From NCBI GenBank assembly GCA_022870745.1, contig CP085323.1, positions 2,666,001 through 2,730,000 of the forward strand: a stretch of DNA of 64,000 nt. Reading direction: 5' to 3'. The translations under genes were made by a program, and so were the position numbers. The notes under the pieces are model-generated. The model saw only the letters and a list, made by a program, of their open reading frames with translations, did no database searches and had not been told where the DNA came from. Positions 1 through 10,214 of this stretch are shown in pieces (position 1 is the stretch's first letter; the number at the start of each line of letters is the position of its first letter). Source of the DNA: Silvibacterium acidisoli (GTDB lineage Bacteria > Acidobacteriota > Terriglobia > Terriglobales > Acidobacteriaceae).

Positions 1-1880
<1,880 letters not shown>

Positions 1881-1892
1881 CAAGGGGAAACG

Positions 1893-2321
1893 ATGGCAGA
1901 GTCCTCCACCAATACATTGCGGGTCCGGTTGGTCACCCCTGACCGCATCCTCGTCGACCAGACGGCGGATGCAGTCGAGGTGCCCTCCGAGACCGGCTAC
2001 TTCGAGGTGCTCTACGGAGCCGCTCCGCTGCTCGCCGTTCTCGGCGCGGGCGAAGTGCGCCTGCATGGCGGCGAAGCCGAAGGCCAGCGCTTTCACGTGG
2101 CCCGCGGTTTTGTCGAAGTGCTGCCGGAGCGCGTGACCATCCTGGCGGAAAGCGCGCAGAAGCCGGAAGAGATCGACACCGGCGCCGCGCAGCAGATGCT
2201 CGACCGGGGCCACAAGCTCTGGAACGAGGCCGGCGAAGACGCCGGGAAGTACGCACACGCCGAAGAGGTGATCGAAGAGGCAGAATCCCGCCTCGCGAGC
2301 GCCAAGGGCGGCGCGAAGTAG
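1893..2321 (+). CDS. atpC: ATP synthase F1 subunit epsilon
   Basis: Epsilon subunit of the F1 central stalk, which couples rotation to catalysis and can inhibit ATP hydrolysis. The 142-residue product starts with the beta-sandwich typical of the family (LRVRLVTPDRILVDQ), with the conserved GYFEVLYGAAPLLA region around residues 31-45 and a helical C-terminus rich in Glu and Ala. A clear AAGGGG ribosome-binding site lies just before the ATG. It follows atpD by 12 bp and is the last gene of the operon, since a strong hairpin follows its stop. Confidence 0.95.
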   Translation: MAESSTNTLRVRLVTPDRILVDQTADAVEVPSETGYFEVLYGAAPLLAVLGAGEVRLHGGEAEGQRFHVARGFVEVLPERVTILAESAQKPEEIDTGAAQQMLDRGHKLWNEAGEDAGKYAHAEEVIEEAESRLASAKGGAK

Positions 2322-2330
2322 GCCTTCACC

Positions 2331-2379
2331 ATTCAACACAAAAGGGCTGACCATTGCGGTCAGCCCTTTTGTGTTGAAT
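2331..2379. terminator. bidirectional intrinsic terminator after atpC
   Basis: A perfect 22-bp inverted repeat (arms 2331-2352 and 2358-2379) with a 5-nt loop ATTGC. The arms contain AAAAGGGC and GCCCTTTT, giving a GC-rich upper stem with A/T tracts on both sides. It sits between the convergent atpC and the aspartyl-protease-like gene, so it can end transcription from both directions. Confidence 0.9.
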
Positions 2380-2386
2380 GGGTACT

Positions 2387-4093
2387 TTAGCGAATGTGTT
2401 GATAGCCGCGGTCTGCCTGGTATTCGAAATCCATCAGTCCGTCGCGATAGTCGATCTTCAGCACCAGGAAGTGCAGAATATCGAAGCCAATGAAGCCCGA
2501 GATTTCCGTGTTCATATTCCGGCTGATCTCGGGTATGGCGAATGAAGTGATATCGTCAAACTCCTGATTAAAGTGGGAAAAACGGAAGGTGATCTTGTCG
2601 GCATCGAAGACCTCGTTCACCTCGCCGGATACGCCTTTGACCTGGATGCGGTCGTCGCGGTGGACCTTGGTGACCTCGCGCGCTGCCCACGGGGCAATCG
2701 ATGTGCGCCAAGCACCGGTATCGACGATGAAGAGGCGAGTGGTTTTGGCATTTAGCAGCACTGGGACGATCAGCATGTGGCCCTGCCGGTAGACACGGTC
2801 CCAGCTTTGCATTTCGGGTGCGATGTACCGGTTGTGCGGCCCACTTGAGACGACTCTCTTCGCGGCAGTCGTCTTGCTGTCTCCCGCCTTTTCATCGTCG
2901 CTCTTCCCGTCTTTGGATGCGGTTGTCTCGGTTCCACCGGCCGGGCTTTCCTGCTGAGTATTCAGGCTGGCGGGCGTGGCAGCTGGAGCGTCCGGATAGG
3001 GCGGCAGCGGTCCGAGCGTCATTTTGTGCCAGGGGAAGTCGAGGGTGACGAGGAAGTTCGAAAAGACATCCATTCCGATCAGGCCGTCGGTGCCGACGAC
3101 ATTTCGCCGGTCGCTTACTTCAACGAGGCAGTTCTGAAACTCCAGGCTGCCGATCTTGATCGATTTTGCAAATGCCGTGTAACCGCTTTGCCTGCCCTTG
3201 TCGCCGATGCCGCCAGTATCCGAGGTAGTGATCGGTTTCAGGTCGGCGCGCTCCGCTACCGAGCGGCTAATGTAAAGACCGTCTGCGCCGGTATCGACGG
3301 TGAGGTGCGAGTTCTTGTCGTTGAAGCGTACGTCCAGCCCCCAGCCGCTGATATGTGTCGGGTCGATCATCAGCGGGGTGAAGGGTATCTCAGTGTTTGT
3401 GACTTCTGACACCAAATGGCAGCCAGCCTGGTTGTTCTCCATCTGGGAGATGTGATCTTCAAGCACCGCAACTTCGTGCTTCATCCAACGCAGGGAATCC
3501 GCATCTCCGCTACCATCGCCGATCAGCTTTTTGAGCTCCTCGATTCGCTGGCGGATGGGCAGAGTCTGGATCCACTCGCGCCGGATATTGGGATCGTAGG
3601 GATCGAGCTGGTGTGCCAGCTTGAGTTCGCTCGCGGCAGAGGCCCAATACGAGGTGAAGCGAAAATAGTGCGCCATCGCCAGGTGAGCCGGCGGATAACA
3701 GGGATCGCTCATATAGGCGAGCGTCAGCGTTTTCTGAGCGTCCCACGGCGTGCCCTTGCGATGCTGGACCCTGTACATCGCGGTAAGGATCGGGGCCGAA
3801 TGGGGTGCGTTCTGCAACGCGGCTTTGGCCGTCGATTCAGCTTCGTCGATTTTTTGCTCGTCCAACAGCACATCGATCAGGCCGGCGATGGCGACAGGAT
3901 CTTTAGTCTTGACGATCTCCTCGCGGTAGAGAGACTCCGCGACGCTGTAGTTGCCGATGATGGAGGCTGTCTGCGCTGGTGTAAGCGGATGCGGGCCGGC
4001 GATCTTACATTCGGCAGCGTGAGAGGTTTGGCAGAGAAAGGCAGGCACAACAAATGCCAGCAGAACAAAGAGCGTACGAACACGGGTACACAT
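2387..4093 (-). CDS. secreted protein with two retropepsin-like aspartyl protease domains
   Basis: A 568-residue protein. The ATG at 4093 is chosen because it starts a signal peptide (MCTRVRTLFVLLAFVVPAFL, then CQTSHA). Residues about 45-180 read as helical TPR-like repeats. Two retropepsin-like domains follow, each with the active-site signature: VDTGAD at about 266-271 and VDTGAW at about 457-462. A Ser/Thr/Lys-rich linker (about 375-415) separates them. Two DTG domains in one chain could pair into a pseudo-dimeric active site, since retropepsins act as dimers; that is inference. Likely exported to the periplasm or outer membrane. Substrate unknown. It stands alone on the minus strand, facing atpC. 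Confidence 0.75.
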   Translation of the reverse strand: MCTRVRTLFVLLAFVVPAFLCQTSHAAECKIAGPHPLTPAQTASIIGNYSVAESLYREEIVKTKDPVAIAGLIDVLLDEQKIDEAESTAKAALQNAPHSAPILTAMYRVQHRKGTPWDAQKTLTLAYMSDPCYPPAHLAMAHYFRFTSYWASAASELKLAHQLDPYDPNIRREWIQTLPIRQRIEELKKLIGDGSGDADSLRWMKHEVAVLEDHISQMENNQAGCHLVSEVTNTEIPFTPLMIDPTHISGWGLDVRFNDKNSHLTVDTGADGLYISRSVAERADLKPITTSDTGGIGDKGRQSGYTAFAKSIKIGSLEFQNCLVEVSDRRNVVGTDGLIGMDVFSNFLVTLDFPWHKMTLGPLPPYPDAPAATPASLNTQQESPAGGTETTASKDGKSDDEKAGDSKTTAAKRVVSSGPHNRYIAPEMQSWDRVYRQGHMLIVPVLLNAKTTRLFIVDTGAWRTSIAPWAAREVTKVHRDDRIQVKGVSGEVNEVFDADKITFRFSHFNQEFDDITSFAIPEISRNMNTEISGFIGFDILHFLVLKIDYRDGLMDFEYQADRGYQHIR

Positions 4094-4235
4094 AAGTTTT
4101 TGGCCCACGATATCGCGAAAGTTGCCGGGGAGCAAGAGAATGCTGAAAGCTCAGAAAAATCTTTCTCGGAATGGGAAGTAGTCACCAACCCCGCCGCCGA
4201 AACGTGTATCTTTGACGACGGTGCACTCGGTTTCG

Positions 4236-4994
4236 ATGACGCAGCTGGTATATCTACAATCCGCGGGCCTGACAGATATTGGCATGGTGCGGCGCAGCAA
4301 TGAGGATGCCTTTGGAATCGTTTCCGAAGCGGGCATCTTCGTCGTCTGCGATGGAATGGGCGGCGCTGCCGGCGGGGAAATCGCCAGCCACCTGGCCGTT
4401 GAGGTAGCCACGGAAAAACTCTGCGGCTCTGGAGCCGATAACCTGCGCGCCGGCATGGAAGCGGCGATCGCAGCGGCCAACCGCCAGGTCTACAGCCGTG
4501 CTTCGTCCGATGCCTCCCTGCACGGCATGGGAACTACCCTGGTAGCCGCCATCGTGCAACGGACATGCGCCATGATCGCGCATGTGGGAGACAGCCGATG
4601 CTATCTCTTCCGCGCCGGAGAGCTCACTCGCCAGACAAAGGACCACTCTCTTGTCGACGAGCAGGTCAGAATGGGGCAGATCACCGAAGACGAAGCCGAA
4701 CGGTCTCCTCTGCGCAACGTGATCACTCGCGCCATTGGAACGCAGCGCTCGGTCTCGCCGGAGATCTCCGAGCTCGCGCTCGAACCTGGAGACATTCTCC
4801 TGCTTTGCTCCGATGGGTTGACCCGCGAACTGCCCGATGAGCAGATCGCGGCGGTCATTGCCCACGGCCGCAGCCTTGAGGAAACCTGCCATGACCTGAT
4901 TGAGGCGGCGAAGCAGGTGGGCGGACGAGACAACATCACCTGCGTGCTGGCCAAGGTCACGTCCGGTGAGGAATCGTTGCCGGAATTTTCCTAG
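4236..4994 (+). CDS. PP2C-family protein serine/threonine phosphatase
   Basis: Metal-dependent phosphatase of the PrpC/Stp1 type that removes phosphate from Ser/Thr in proteins. Motifs occur in family order: GLTDIGMVRRSNEDA at the N-terminus, VCDGMGG (metal-binding Asp), GTTLVAA, AHVGDSRCYL, DHSLVDEQ, LLCSDGLT and GGRDNITCVL. At about 252 residues it has the usual single-domain length with no membrane segment. The ATG at 4236 is chosen because the conserved fold begins just after it; an in-frame TTG at 4212 is an alternative, and neither has a strong ribosome-binding site. No Hanks-type kinase lies next to it, so its partner kinase must be elsewhere. Confidence 0.9.
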   Translation: MTQLVYLQSAGLTDIGMVRRSNEDAFGIVSEAGIFVVCDGMGGAAGGEIASHLAVEVATEKLCGSGADNLRAGMEAAIAAANRQVYSRASSDASLHGMGTTLVAAIVQRTCAMIAHVGDSRCYLFRAGELTRQTKDHSLVDEQVRMGQITEDEAERSPLRNVITRAIGTQRSVSPEISELALEPGDILLLCSDGLTRELPDEQIAAVIAHGRSLEETCHDLIEAAKQVGGRDNITCVLAKVTSGEESLPEFS

Positions 4995-5002
4995 CTTTAC
5001 TA

Positions 5003-5033
5003 AGCTTGTCATCCCGACGAAGGTGAAGGATGC
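5003..5033 (+). repeat. diverged copy of a dispersed extragenic repeat
   Basis: The stretch GTCATCCCGACGAAGGTGAA, followed by GGATGCC, resembles the elements at 6634-6670 and 12872-12905 (core TCATTCCGAACGAAGTGAGG). It lies in the short gap after the phosphatase gene. Degenerate elements of this kind are, from memory, common between genes in Acidobacteriota and other phyla; their role is unknown. Confidence 0.45.
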
Positions 5034-5137
5034 CATTTACTGAGTCAGCTCCCTGATTTCAGCCGGTTGTGTCCCAGGATGGTTCCTGCCGGGGCTTTCA
5101 GTCTTCCTTCCACACGCGAGAAGCGTATTCTTACAAA

Positions 5138-6058
5138 ATGGTAAAGATGACGGTATTGGCCAGCGGTTCCAAGGGCAATTGCACCGTTGTCTCCAGCTCA
5201 CGCACCCGCATCCTGGTCGATGCCGGCGTTTCCTGCCGCGAGATCTTCAAGCGCATGCGTGCGGCGGAGGAAGATCCCTCCACGCTGGATGCCATCCTGA
5301 TTACTCACGAGCACCAGGATCACGTGCAGGGGCTGGCTGTGACCGCCCGCAAGCTGGGTATTCCGGTGTACTTTACCGAGCCCACCCATCGTGCCTGGGT
5401 CCGCTGCGTCACTCCTCGCAAGAAAATGACTTATGCCGAATGGCTCGAGGAGCGGAAGCGGCAGGCGGCTGCGCCATCGAATCCTGAGATCGATGAACGC
5501 GAGGCCTTCGAAGAGGAACAGGCAGAGCCGGAGAAGGCTAAGGCCGATCCCGCGGCGCTGCCAGGCGTGGAATATTTCTCGGCGGGCGAAGAATTCTGTA
5601 TCGGTGATATTGCGGTGAAGCCCTTCACGATTCCTCACGACGCTGCCGATCCGGTGGGGTTCGTTTTCGAAGCGGAAGGGATCAGGATTGGACTGGCGAC
5701 AGATCTTGGCTACATGCCCTCGCACGCCGCCATGCGGCTGCGCCGCTGCGATGTGCTGATGCTCGAGTCGAACCACGACCTGGATATGCTAAGGGACGGC
5801 CCGTATCCCTGGTCGGTGAAGCAGCGGGTGATGTCGCGCGTCGGACATTTGTCGAACCACGCAGCTGCGGAATTTCTGGAGAAAACGTATGATGGTCAGG
5901 CCGCTTACGTGATTCTTGCTCACCTCTCGGAGAGCAACAATCTTCCTGAATTGGCAAGGGTTGCGGCCGAATACGCACTGCGCGAGCGGATGAACCTGTT
6001 GGGAAACAAGGTCCTGCTTGCGACTCAGGATGTACCCCTGGCATCTATTACGCTATAG
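5138..6058 (+). CDS. MBL-fold metallo-hydrolase, WalJ/YycJ-like
   Basis: A 306-residue metallo-beta-lactamase-fold enzyme of the YycJ/WalJ group, whose studied members are thought to be DNA exonucleases. The start MVKMTVLASGSKGNCTVV matches the group's conserved LASGSxGNC opening. The zinc ligand motif THEHQDH follows near residue 68, with later metal-site candidates at PHDA, ATDLGY and LESNHD. A strongly charged insertion (Glu/Lys/Ala-rich, about residues 104-145) between beta strands is longer than I expect and may be a surface helix. ATG 5138 is preferred over an upstream in-frame start because conservation begins there. It is a single gene with short spacers on both sides. Confidence 0.8.
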   Translation: MVKMTVLASGSKGNCTVVSSSRTRILVDAGVSCREIFKRMRAAEEDPSTLDAILITHEHQDHVQGLAVTARKLGIPVYFTEPTHRAWVRCVTPRKKMTYAEWLEERKRQAAAPSNPEIDEREAFEEEQAEPEKAKADPAALPGVEYFSAGEEFCIGDIAVKPFTIPHDAADPVGFVFEAEGIRIGLATDLGYMPSHAAMRLRRCDVLMLESNHDLDMLRDGPYPWSVKQRVMSRVGHLSNHAAAEFLEKTYDGQAAYVILAHLSESNNLPELARVAAEYALRERMNLLGNKVLLATQDVPLASITL

Positions 6059-6184
6059 CGCCTTGATATACTGAACGTATCTTTTCGAGTTCGGGTATTT
6101 GAAAAAAATGTTTGATTTTTCTGATACCGCGCTATATTTGCCGACATCGAAAGGGTGAATTGCTCGAGGATTAGGCTTTCATCT

Positions 6185-6613
6185 ATGAAGGAATGCACCG
6201 ATCAGGTTGTAGGAGATATTCTCTCCAGTTGGCGTTACGACATCTCCGGGATCTCGCCCGAGATGCGCACCGACTATGAGAGCCATCTGACGGAGTGCGA
6301 TCACTGCCGGCGGAAGCAGCAGCTTCACCGCATGATCGACGTTGTCCTGATTGGATTGAGCACGGTGTCGGTGCTCGCCTTCCTGTTTGCCATCGCCATC
6401 ATCCACCGCTTCGAGCCGCTCCGGCAGTGGGCACTGGTCATGCACCTTGACCACCGTTCGGTCGCACTGACGCTGCAGATGGGGGCTTTCGCAGGCCTGC
6501 TGGTTTCGATCGTCTGCTGGATTCTGATCGCGATTGCAACGCCCGCCCCGGTTTATTTGACCGGCATGGCGCAGTCGCGGCTGCATGGGCGTTTGCCTCG
6601 CAACGTCGCCTAA
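6185..6613 (+). CDS. anti-sigma-factor-like zinc-finger membrane protein
   Basis: A small protein of about 142 residues. The N-terminal part contains HLTECDHCRRK, which resembles the HxxxCxxC zinc-binding motif of zf-HC2 anti-sigma factors, preceded by a helical ISPEMRTDYESHL segment. Two hydrophobic helices follow (about residues 53-75 and 98-122), so the N-terminus would face the cytoplasm. Classical ZAS anti-sigma factors have one helix and a periplasmic sensor domain; here there is almost none, and no ECF sigma gene is adjacent. The role is therefore uncertain. ATG 6185 is chosen over an upstream in-frame GTG at 6155 because the motif starts soon after it. Confidence 0.6.
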   Translation: MKECTDQVVGDILSSWRYDISGISPEMRTDYESHLTECDHCRRKQQLHRMIDVVLIGLSTVSVLAFLFAIAIIHRFEPLRQWALVMHLDHRSVALTLQMGAFAGLLVSIVCWILIAIATPAPVYLTGMAQSRLHGRLPRNVA

Positions 6614-6633
6614 ACGTTTCCGCTTTAAATAGT

Positions 6634-6745
6634 TCTCATCCCGTACGTAGTGAGGGGCCTGCATTTCTCCCGCACGGGCACCCTTCCTCCCACCCAAGCA
6701 GAGCTTGGATGGGGCACCTATTTTCGTGGCGATCGAAAATAGGTG
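6634..6745. repeat. dispersed repeat element with hairpin
   Basis: Between the anti-sigma-like gene and pyrD lies a composite non-coding element. Its first part (6634-6670) resembles the element at 12872-12905. Further on, CAAGC-AGA-GCTTG forms a short hairpin. The end is a perfect 12-bp inverted repeat, CACCTATTTTCG (6715-6726) and CGAAAATAGGTG (6734-6745), which abuts the pyrD stop codon. The last hairpin could stop pyrD transcription but lacks a T-run. The look is that of a mobile or REP-like extragenic sequence. Confidence 0.5.
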
Positions 6746-7672
6746 TCAGCCGCGTGTCGTATCCAGCTTGCCGGTAAGATCCGCGGCACGCTCGACGTGG
6801 TGCCGTGCGCACCAGTGCTCCAGGCCACGGGCGATGCGCTCGACGGCGCGGGGATCGGCGTAGCTGGCTGTTCCCACCTGTACTGCTGTCGCTCCTGCCA
6901 ATAAAAACTCCACCGCATCCTCCGCCGAGGTGATTCCTCCTAGTCCCAGGATGGGAATCTTCACCGTCTTCGCTGCTTCCCAGACCATCCTGACCGCGAT
7001 GGGCTTGATCGCCGGGCCGGATAGTCCCGCCGTGACATTCGCGATGCGCGGACGGCGCGTTTCGATATCGATGGCCAGCGAGACGAAGGTGTTTACCAGC
7101 GAGATGGCGTCGGCTCCGGCGGTCTGGCAGCAGGCGGCCATGGTCGGGATCGAGGTGACGTTGGGAGAGAGCTTCACGATCAGCGGGCGGGTCGCAATGG
7201 CCTTGGTCGCGGTGACCAGCTCGTCGAGCGAGGCGGGATCGGTGCCGAAGGTCATGCCTCCGTGATTGGTGTTGGGGCAGGACGCGTTGATTTCGTAGGC
7301 GGCGATGCCGGGCGCGTCATTGAGCTGGCGGATCACTTCCACGTAATCCGAAACCTGGTAGCCGAAGACGTTCACGATGACGGCGCAGGTGGGGTAGCGG
7401 CTGAGGCCGGGCAGCTTCTTCTCGATGAAGGCCTTGACGCCGATGTTCTGGAGCCCGATGGCGTTCATCATGCCGGCTGGCGTTTCGATGATGCGGGGCG
7501 CCTGGTTACCGGCCATCGGTTCGAGCGAGACGCCTTTGCTGACGAAGCCGCCGATCTTGTCGAGCGAGACGATCTCCTCGAACTCGATGCCGTAACCGAA
7601 GGTTCCGCTGGCCGCGAGGACCGGGCTTACCAGCTCGATGCCGCAGAAGGTAACCCGTTGATCGCTCTTCAC
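6746..7672 (-). CDS. pyrD: dihydroorotate dehydrogenase, class 1B catalytic subunit
   Basis: Oxidises dihydroorotate to orotate in pyrimidine synthesis, with FMN as cofactor. The 308-residue product has the class 1 fold, and the catalytic base is the cysteine of INASCPNT (Cys132), typical of class 1 enzymes. FMN-binding segments ASGTFGYG, VNVFGY, LIVKLSPN, GLGGITSAEDA and GATAVQVGTA are all visible. The GTG start at 7672 overlaps the stop of the upstream phosphatase gene by 4 bp (GTGA), so the two are translationally coupled. Class 1B enzymes normally need PyrK to pass electrons to NAD; no pyrK lies next to it here, so it must be elsewhere or replaced. Confidence 0.93.
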   Translation of the reverse strand: MKSDQRVTFCGIELVSPVLAASGTFGYGIEFEEIVSLDKIGGFVSKGVSLEPMAGNQAPRIIETPAGMMNAIGLQNIGVKAFIEKKLPGLSRYPTCAVIVNVFGYQVSDYVEVIRQLNDAPGIAAYEINASCPNTNHGGMTFGTDPASLDELVTATKAIATRPLIVKLSPNVTSIPTMAACCQTAGADAISLVNTFVSLAIDIETRRPRIANVTAGLSGPAIKPIAVRMVWEAAKTVKIPILGLGGITSAEDAVEFLLAGATAVQVGTASYADPRAVERIARGLEHWCARHHVERAADLTGKLDTTRG

Positions 7673-9411
7673 TTCTGCGTCCCTGAGGCGGCCGCGGCCT
7701 TCTTGCGGACGGTGGTGTGAGTGGTGCGGCGACCGCGCTCCGGCGCGGGCTTGGGATAGGTCACAGCCGAGTCCGGCTTCATGGCCTGCGTGAGAATGTG
7801 CCCGACCGAGGCAGAAGGCTGGTTCAAGCCCAGCAGCGACGCGAAGGTCGCGGCGATATCGACCGGCTCGACGCGTCCGTGATAGATGCCGGGATTGAAC
7901 GGCGCGCCGTAGAGCGCCAAAGGCACATGACGGTCGTAGGAATAGGGCGTGTAGTGATTGGTGCCGGTCCCTGTCGCCGACGCTGCCATCTGGAAGGCCT
8001 GTGGAACGACCATGACGTACCAACCGCCGTTCGGGGTATAGCTGTTGCCCAGGATTTCGCCGAAGGGTGTCGAGGGATAAAGTCCTTCAGCCATCTGCTG
8101 GCGGGTGTAGCTGCGAAAGAGATGCGGCTGCGGCGGCAGCTTGCCCATCGACGGAGCGTTGCTGTCCGCGGGCTTGGCCATACCCTCAAAAGCCGGCTGC
8201 AGGAAATTCTGGACTGCCGTTTCCGCCTCCTGCTCGTTGATGCCAGCGCGCTCGAAGGCGGGCTGGTTGAGCGCAAGGTAGGGCAGCGACTGATGGCTCA
8301 GCATGTACTCGACCTTCTCGCCCGGAGAGAATTTTTGATTCAGCGAGAAGTTCAGGTCGTCGGTCAGCTTCTTCATGTCGATGGTGGCGGCGTTCAGGCC
8401 CATGCGTGCGGCATTGAGCGGTACGGGCGCGATACCGTGGTCGGCGGTAAGCGCGATCCAGACGTTGCCGAGTCCGCCTTCGACGTTTTTATCGAGCCAT
8501 GTAAAGAAGCCGTCGAGGTCGGTATCGACAGCATCGACCATCTGGCGCTGCTCGTCGGAATCGGGGCCGACGCGATGGCCGAGGATGTCGGTCGAGGAGA
8601 TGCTCAGCGTGAGCATGTCAGTGGTTTCGTGCTTGCCGAGCTGCGCGCCGGTGATCAGGGCCTCGGCGAAGTCGATTTCATAGCTGACAGCGGCGGGTGT
8701 TCCGCCTACCTCGTTGTAGAAGTTCTTGGTATTGGGCACGCCTGCTTCCTGCTCGGCCTGCGCGATACGCGGGCCGTCGTCGAAGGCCTGCACGTAGTCG
8801 GGCAGCTGCTGCATGTAGTAGCTCGACGTGATGAAGCGGCCTGAGGTCTGGTCGATCCAGAAGGCACCGTTTGCGGTCGCTCCGGCAGGCAGGATGGATG
8901 CACGATCCTTGAGAGAGACGCCGTAGACCAGCGAATCGCCACCGGTATCGAGGCGAAGCTCGTCACCGACTGTCGAAGCCAGCAGGTTGCGTGGCGAAGA
9001 GCCGGGCGAGGTCTTGCCGCCCTGCGGCACACCTACCAGTGCGTAACGCTCGTCTTCGACCGAGGTGATGGGGCGCTCCTTGTTACGCTTCAAATCCCAC
9101 CACTCATTGCTGCCGATGCCGTGCCCGTCGGTGTAGGCGCCGGTGCCGATGGTGGAGTGGCCGGGAGCAGTCTCGGTATTGGCGTATTTGTAGTAGCAGT
9201 CGGGGAAATCCGCTCCGTGCTCCAGGAAGAGATTGAAGCCTTTGCCCTTGAAGTCTGTGCGGTAGCGCTCGAGATAGTCTGCGCGGAACTGGTCAAGCAC
9301 CAGGATGACTACCAGCTTGGGGTGCGCGTCGTAGGCCTCGGCGTGAAGCGGTGGGGCAGAGGCAATTGCAAGCGAGCAGGCAACCAGGGAGGCGGCAAAG
9401 CGTCTGAGCAT
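7669..9411 (-). CDS. PafA-like alkaline phosphatase family protein, secreted
   Basis: A 580-residue exported hydrolase of the alkaline phosphatase superfamily. After a signal peptide (MLRRFAASLVACSLAIASA, PPLHA) come the first metal-binding segment (ILVLDQFRADYLERY) and the probable nucleophile region ANTETAPGHSTIGTG, where a Thr takes the role of Ser as in PafA and the phosphodiesterase/NPP branch. Later metal sites include STDILGHRVGPDS and ALTADHGIAPVP. It likely releases phosphate from periplasmic monoesters, but the diester alternative cannot be excluded. ATG 9411 is preferred because AAAGGG is about 9 nt upstream; ATG 9417 is only 3 nt from it. The 3' end overlaps pyrD by 4 bp. The C-terminus is Lys/Ala-rich. 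Confidence 0.8.
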   Translation of the reverse strand: MLRRFAASLVACSLAIASAPPLHAEAYDAHPKLVVILVLDQFRADYLERYRTDFKGKGFNLFLEHGADFPDCYYKYANTETAPGHSTIGTGAYTDGHGIGSNEWWDLKRNKERPITSVEDERYALVGVPQGGKTSPGSSPRNLLASTVGDELRLDTGGDSLVYGVSLKDRASILPAGATANGAFWIDQTSGRFITSSYYMQQLPDYVQAFDDGPRIAQAEQEAGVPNTKNFYNEVGGTPAAVSYEIDFAEALITGAQLGKHETTDMLTLSISSTDILGHRVGPDSDEQRQMVDAVDTDLDGFFTWLDKNVEGGLGNVWIALTADHGIAPVPLNAARMGLNAATIDMKKLTDDLNFSLNQKFSPGEKVEYMLSHQSLPYLALNQPAFERAGINEQEAETAVQNFLQPAFEGMAKPADSNAPSMGKLPPQPHLFRSYTRQQMAEGLYPSTPFGEILGNSYTPNGGWYVMVVPQAFQMAASATGTGTNHYTPYSYDRHVPLALYGAPFNPGIYHGRVEPVDIAATFASLLGLNQPSASVGHILTQAMKPDSAVTYPKPAPERGRRTTHTTVRKKAAAASGTQK

Positions 9412-9462
9412 GTGCATGGCCCTTTCAGTATCGCAAAGATTGCGTGCTGGGAGGATGAACGG

Positions 9463-9873
9463 CTATTCCGCCCAGTTTTCGATCACGAGCGGTAGCGTGA
9501 TGCGGCTGTAATGGCGAGTGTTGTTGGTGACAAGGATTGCGCCCGCGGCCATCGCGTGCGCGGCGATCATTATGTCCAACTCGCCGATGAGATTGCCACT
9601 GACGGTAAGGGCGTGCCGAATCTCAGCGTAGTGACCGGCTGCGCCGGAACCCCAATCGAGGACGCGCACTGCATTGAGAAAGTACGGCACCTCGAGCTGT
9701 AGACGATGACCATGCGGCAGGCTTCGAATGCCAAAGAGCAGTTCGGCGCGGGTCACTACCGAGAGACAGATAGACCCGGGTAGTATGTGTCGAAATTTCT
9801 CGTCAAGCTGACGGCTGCGCTTCTTGATGAGATAGCTGGCAATGTCGGTGTCCAGCATGTAGAGGTGGCTCAC
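9463..9873 (-). CDS. vapC: VapC-family PIN-domain ribonuclease toxin
   Basis: A 136-residue PIN-domain protein. VapC toxins are Mg-dependent RNases that block translation, often by cutting tRNA or rRNA. Active-site acidic residues are visible in order: MLDTD at the N-terminus (Asp8), the Glu of TRAELLFG, and the Asp of [11 protein letters not shown]. Near the C-terminus is VTNNTRHY, the typical final motif, here with Asn rather than Asp. It starts with GTG at 9873, overlapping the vapB stop by 4 bp (GTGA), as expected for a coupled toxin-antitoxin pair. The GTG start would help keep toxin below antitoxin. It looks intact. Confidence 0.92.
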   Translation of the reverse strand: MSHLYMLDTDIASYLIKKRSRQLDEKFRHILPGSICLSVVTRAELLFGIRSLPHGHRLQLEVPYFLNAVRVLDWGSGAAGHYAEIRHALTVSGNLIGELDIMIAAHAMAAGAILVTNNTRHYSRITLPLVIENWAE

Positions 9874-10148
9874 TTGCCAAGCTCGTCATCGAAAACACCG
9901 GACCGGTCAGGGATACGATTCATGGGGCGTTCTGTCATGAAGTCCTCGGGTGGCTGGGCTGCACGAAAGCGCTCAAAGAGATCGTCCCAGAAATCGGCGG
10001 AGCTGGCAGTGGCGCTGAGGGTCACATTGCCGGTAACCTCGTCGCGGGTCGCGTAGATTTCCTTCCCCTGAAAACGGAAGTCGGCAGGAAGACGTACCGC
10101 CTGACTGGCTCCGTTCTGAAAGAGACGAACTTTCCGAGTCTGGGTCAT
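9870..10148 (-). CDS. vapB: VapB-family antitoxin, AbrB/SpoVT-type
   Basis: A 92-residue antitoxin. The N-terminal half is a swapped-hairpin AbrB/MazE-type DNA-binding domain: [21 protein letters not shown], with the NGxSQAVRLP signature. The acidic, flexible C-terminal half (about residues 50-92) should wrap the toxin. A good GGAGG ribosome-binding site sits 6 nt before the ATG. It is the first gene of the pair, and a perfect inverted repeat 14-46 bp upstream is the likely autoregulatory operator. Confidence 0.92.
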   Translation of the reverse strand: MTQTRKVRLFQNGASQAVRLPADFRFQGKEIYATRDEVTGNVTLSATASSADFWDDLFERFRAAQPPEDFMTERPMNRIPDRSGVFDDELGK

Positions 10149-10161
10149 GGGTGCCTCCAGT

Positions 10162-10194
10162 TACACAGTATATATGCCCTGTCTATACTGTGTA
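10162..10194. promoter_or_regulatory. VapB operator overlapping divergent promoters
   Basis: A perfect 11-bp inverted repeat, TACACAGTATA (10162-10172) and TATACTGTGTA (10184-10194), with an 11-bp spacer. VapB-type antitoxins bind such repeats to repress their own operon. Each arm contains TATACT (minus strand 10172-10167, plus strand 10184-10189), which could serve as a -10 box for vapBC on one side and for serS on the other. The plus-strand box would put the serS start site near 10196, about 20 nt before its ATG. Confidence 0.8.
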
Positions 10195-10214
10195 GCCTAG
10201 TATTCTGGAACTCT

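Noticed and set aside
6185-6613. Anti-sigma factor of an ECF pair
   Set aside because: No sigma factor gene is adjacent and the extracytoplasmic domain is almost absent, so only a zinc-finger-like resemblance is claimed.
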